6,269 bases of DNA from assembly GCA_002453165.1 (NCBI GenBank), contig DKGH01000182.1, positions 1 to 6,269 of the forward strand, read 5' to 3'. Under the pieces are notes generated by a model. It ran no database searches and was not told the origin of the DNA. It saw only the letters and a program-made list of their open reading frames with translations. Every line of letters starts with the position of its first letter. Positions within the stretch are counted from its first letter, which is position 1. Shown one piece after another: positions 5,830-6,269 of the stretch. Made by a program: the position numbers and the translations under genes. Source of the stretch: Verrucomicrobia bacterium UBA6775 (GTDB lineage: Bacteria > Verrucomicrobiota > Verrucomicrobiia > Limisphaerales > UBA1096).

Positions 5830-6269
5830 TCAGGCAAGGATAGAGGCCGCGAGCGATTCAAACTCGAGGCGTTGAACATTTTGAAGGGCGTCAACGTGCT
5901 GGCCATTGTGCATGGCCGACTCCACGGCATCGACAAACGCAAAGGGATCCCACTGCCCACCGGGAACCAGGCGCTTGGCCAGGGCCTCGTTACCGGTCAC
6001 CCCGAGATACGCCGCCACTTGGCCGGCCAACGCCGGGTAACAGGGATGATCACCCGCACGGCGGAACCAGTATTTTGCGTTGGGATAATCCGGCTCGCGG
6101 CGGTGCATGATCCCGTGCAAAAAACTACCGTCCGCGCTGGGAAGATCCTGCGAGACATCGTGCGAGGCATCGAGATGGTCGTGCCATAGCAGCGCTGCGG
6201 AGCGAGTGAGATTCGAAGTCGACGAACCCAGGCCAAGCGCATCCACCGCTTGGCCAAGCGCGGCGATCG
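5830..6269 (-). CDS. Conserved protein of unknown function, N-terminally truncated by the window edge
   Basis: The frame is open to the right edge, giving 145 visible residues before TGA. A GTG at 6246 could start a 138-residue form, but the in-frame upstream codons (IAALGQA) look coding, so I treat the gene as partial. Numbered from that GTG, the core motifs are LLWHDHLDASHDVSQD (19-34), DGSFLHGIMHRREPDYP (39-55), NAKYWFRRAGDHP (56-68) and GGQWDPFAFVDAVE (96-109). From memory, the same string (H-x-I-M-H-R-R-E-P-D, then N-A-K-Y-W-F-R-R-x-G-x-H-P, then W-x-P-F-x-F-V-D) occurs in uncharacterised proteins of bacteria, fungi and plants; I know no established function. The clustered invariant His, Arg, Glu, Asp and Trp suggest a binding or catalytic site. 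No signal peptide or membrane segment is visible in this part. It sits 15 bp upstream of the AEC transporter gene. Confidence 0.85.
   Translation of the reverse strand, partial: IAALGQAVDALGLGSSTSNLTRSAALLWHDHLDASHDVSQDLPSADGSFLHGIMHRREPDYPNAKYWFRRAGDHPCYPALAGQVAAYLGVTGNEALAKRLVPGGQWDPFAFVDAVESAMHNGQHVDALQNVQRLEFESLAASILA
6019..6030. repeat. Variant palindrome TTGGCCGGCCAA
   Basis: A perfect 12-bp inverted repeat inside the unknown gene. It has the same TTGGCC half-sites as the main motif, with an extra GGCC step in the middle. Confidence 0.5.
6247..6260. repeat. Exact 14-bp palindrome CGCTTGGCCAAGCG, copy 2
   Basis: Identical to the copy at 2087-2100. It lies in the upstream part of the unknown gene, next to a half-copy GGCCAAGCGC at 6231-6240. 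Confidence 0.75.

Noticed and set aside
5746..6189. A 147-codon plus-strand open frame opposite the transporter start and the unknown gene.
   Set aside because: The opposite strand carries the conserved HGIMHRREPD/NAKYWFRR motifs in frame; this one has none.

Overview
The window looks like chromosomal DNA from a Gram-negative bacterium, most likely of the Verrucomicrobiota. The main clues are the C-terminal architecture of the first gene (a subtilase followed by beta-sandwich modules, two thrombospondin-type-3-like calcium loops and a closing 'SVAGKTYLVQR...FFYRILKP' module of the kind common in verrucomicrobial secreted proteins), a TolC-type outer-membrane protein, and roughly 60% GC outside one gene. 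The phylum is an inference from protein style; there is no rRNA or marker gene here to prove it.

Layout. Plus strand: a 5'-truncated secreted S8 serine protease (1-2208), an 89-bp gap with weak hairpins, then a complete TolC-family outer-membrane protein (2298-3941). Minus strand, reading from the right edge: an N-terminally truncated conserved protein of unknown function (5830-6269), a 15-bp gap, an AEC-family membrane transporter (4840-5814), a 46-bp gap, and a secreted endonuclease/exonuclease/phosphatase (EEP) family hydrolase (3948-4793). The two sets converge, with only 6 bp between the TolC and EEP stop codons.

How the genes relate. The minus-strand unknown gene and the transporter are close enough to be co-transcribed. 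The EEP gene probably has its own promoter: a perfect TATAAT overlaps the transporter's stop codon and is followed by alternating TTGAAG/CTTCAA half-sites. The EEP gene is clearly more AT-rich than all its neighbours and may have been acquired separately. The subtilase and the TolC protein are both envelope or secretion proteins on one strand, but no ABC transporter or membrane-fusion protein is present, so a shared type I secretion role cannot be claimed.

The most unusual non-coding signal is a repeated palindrome, CGCTTGGCCAAGCG, with two exact 14-bp copies and several partial ones. One partial copy fills most of the gap between the last two minus-strand genes. I see no mobile element, CRISPR array, RNA gene or obvious new defence or biosynthetic system.
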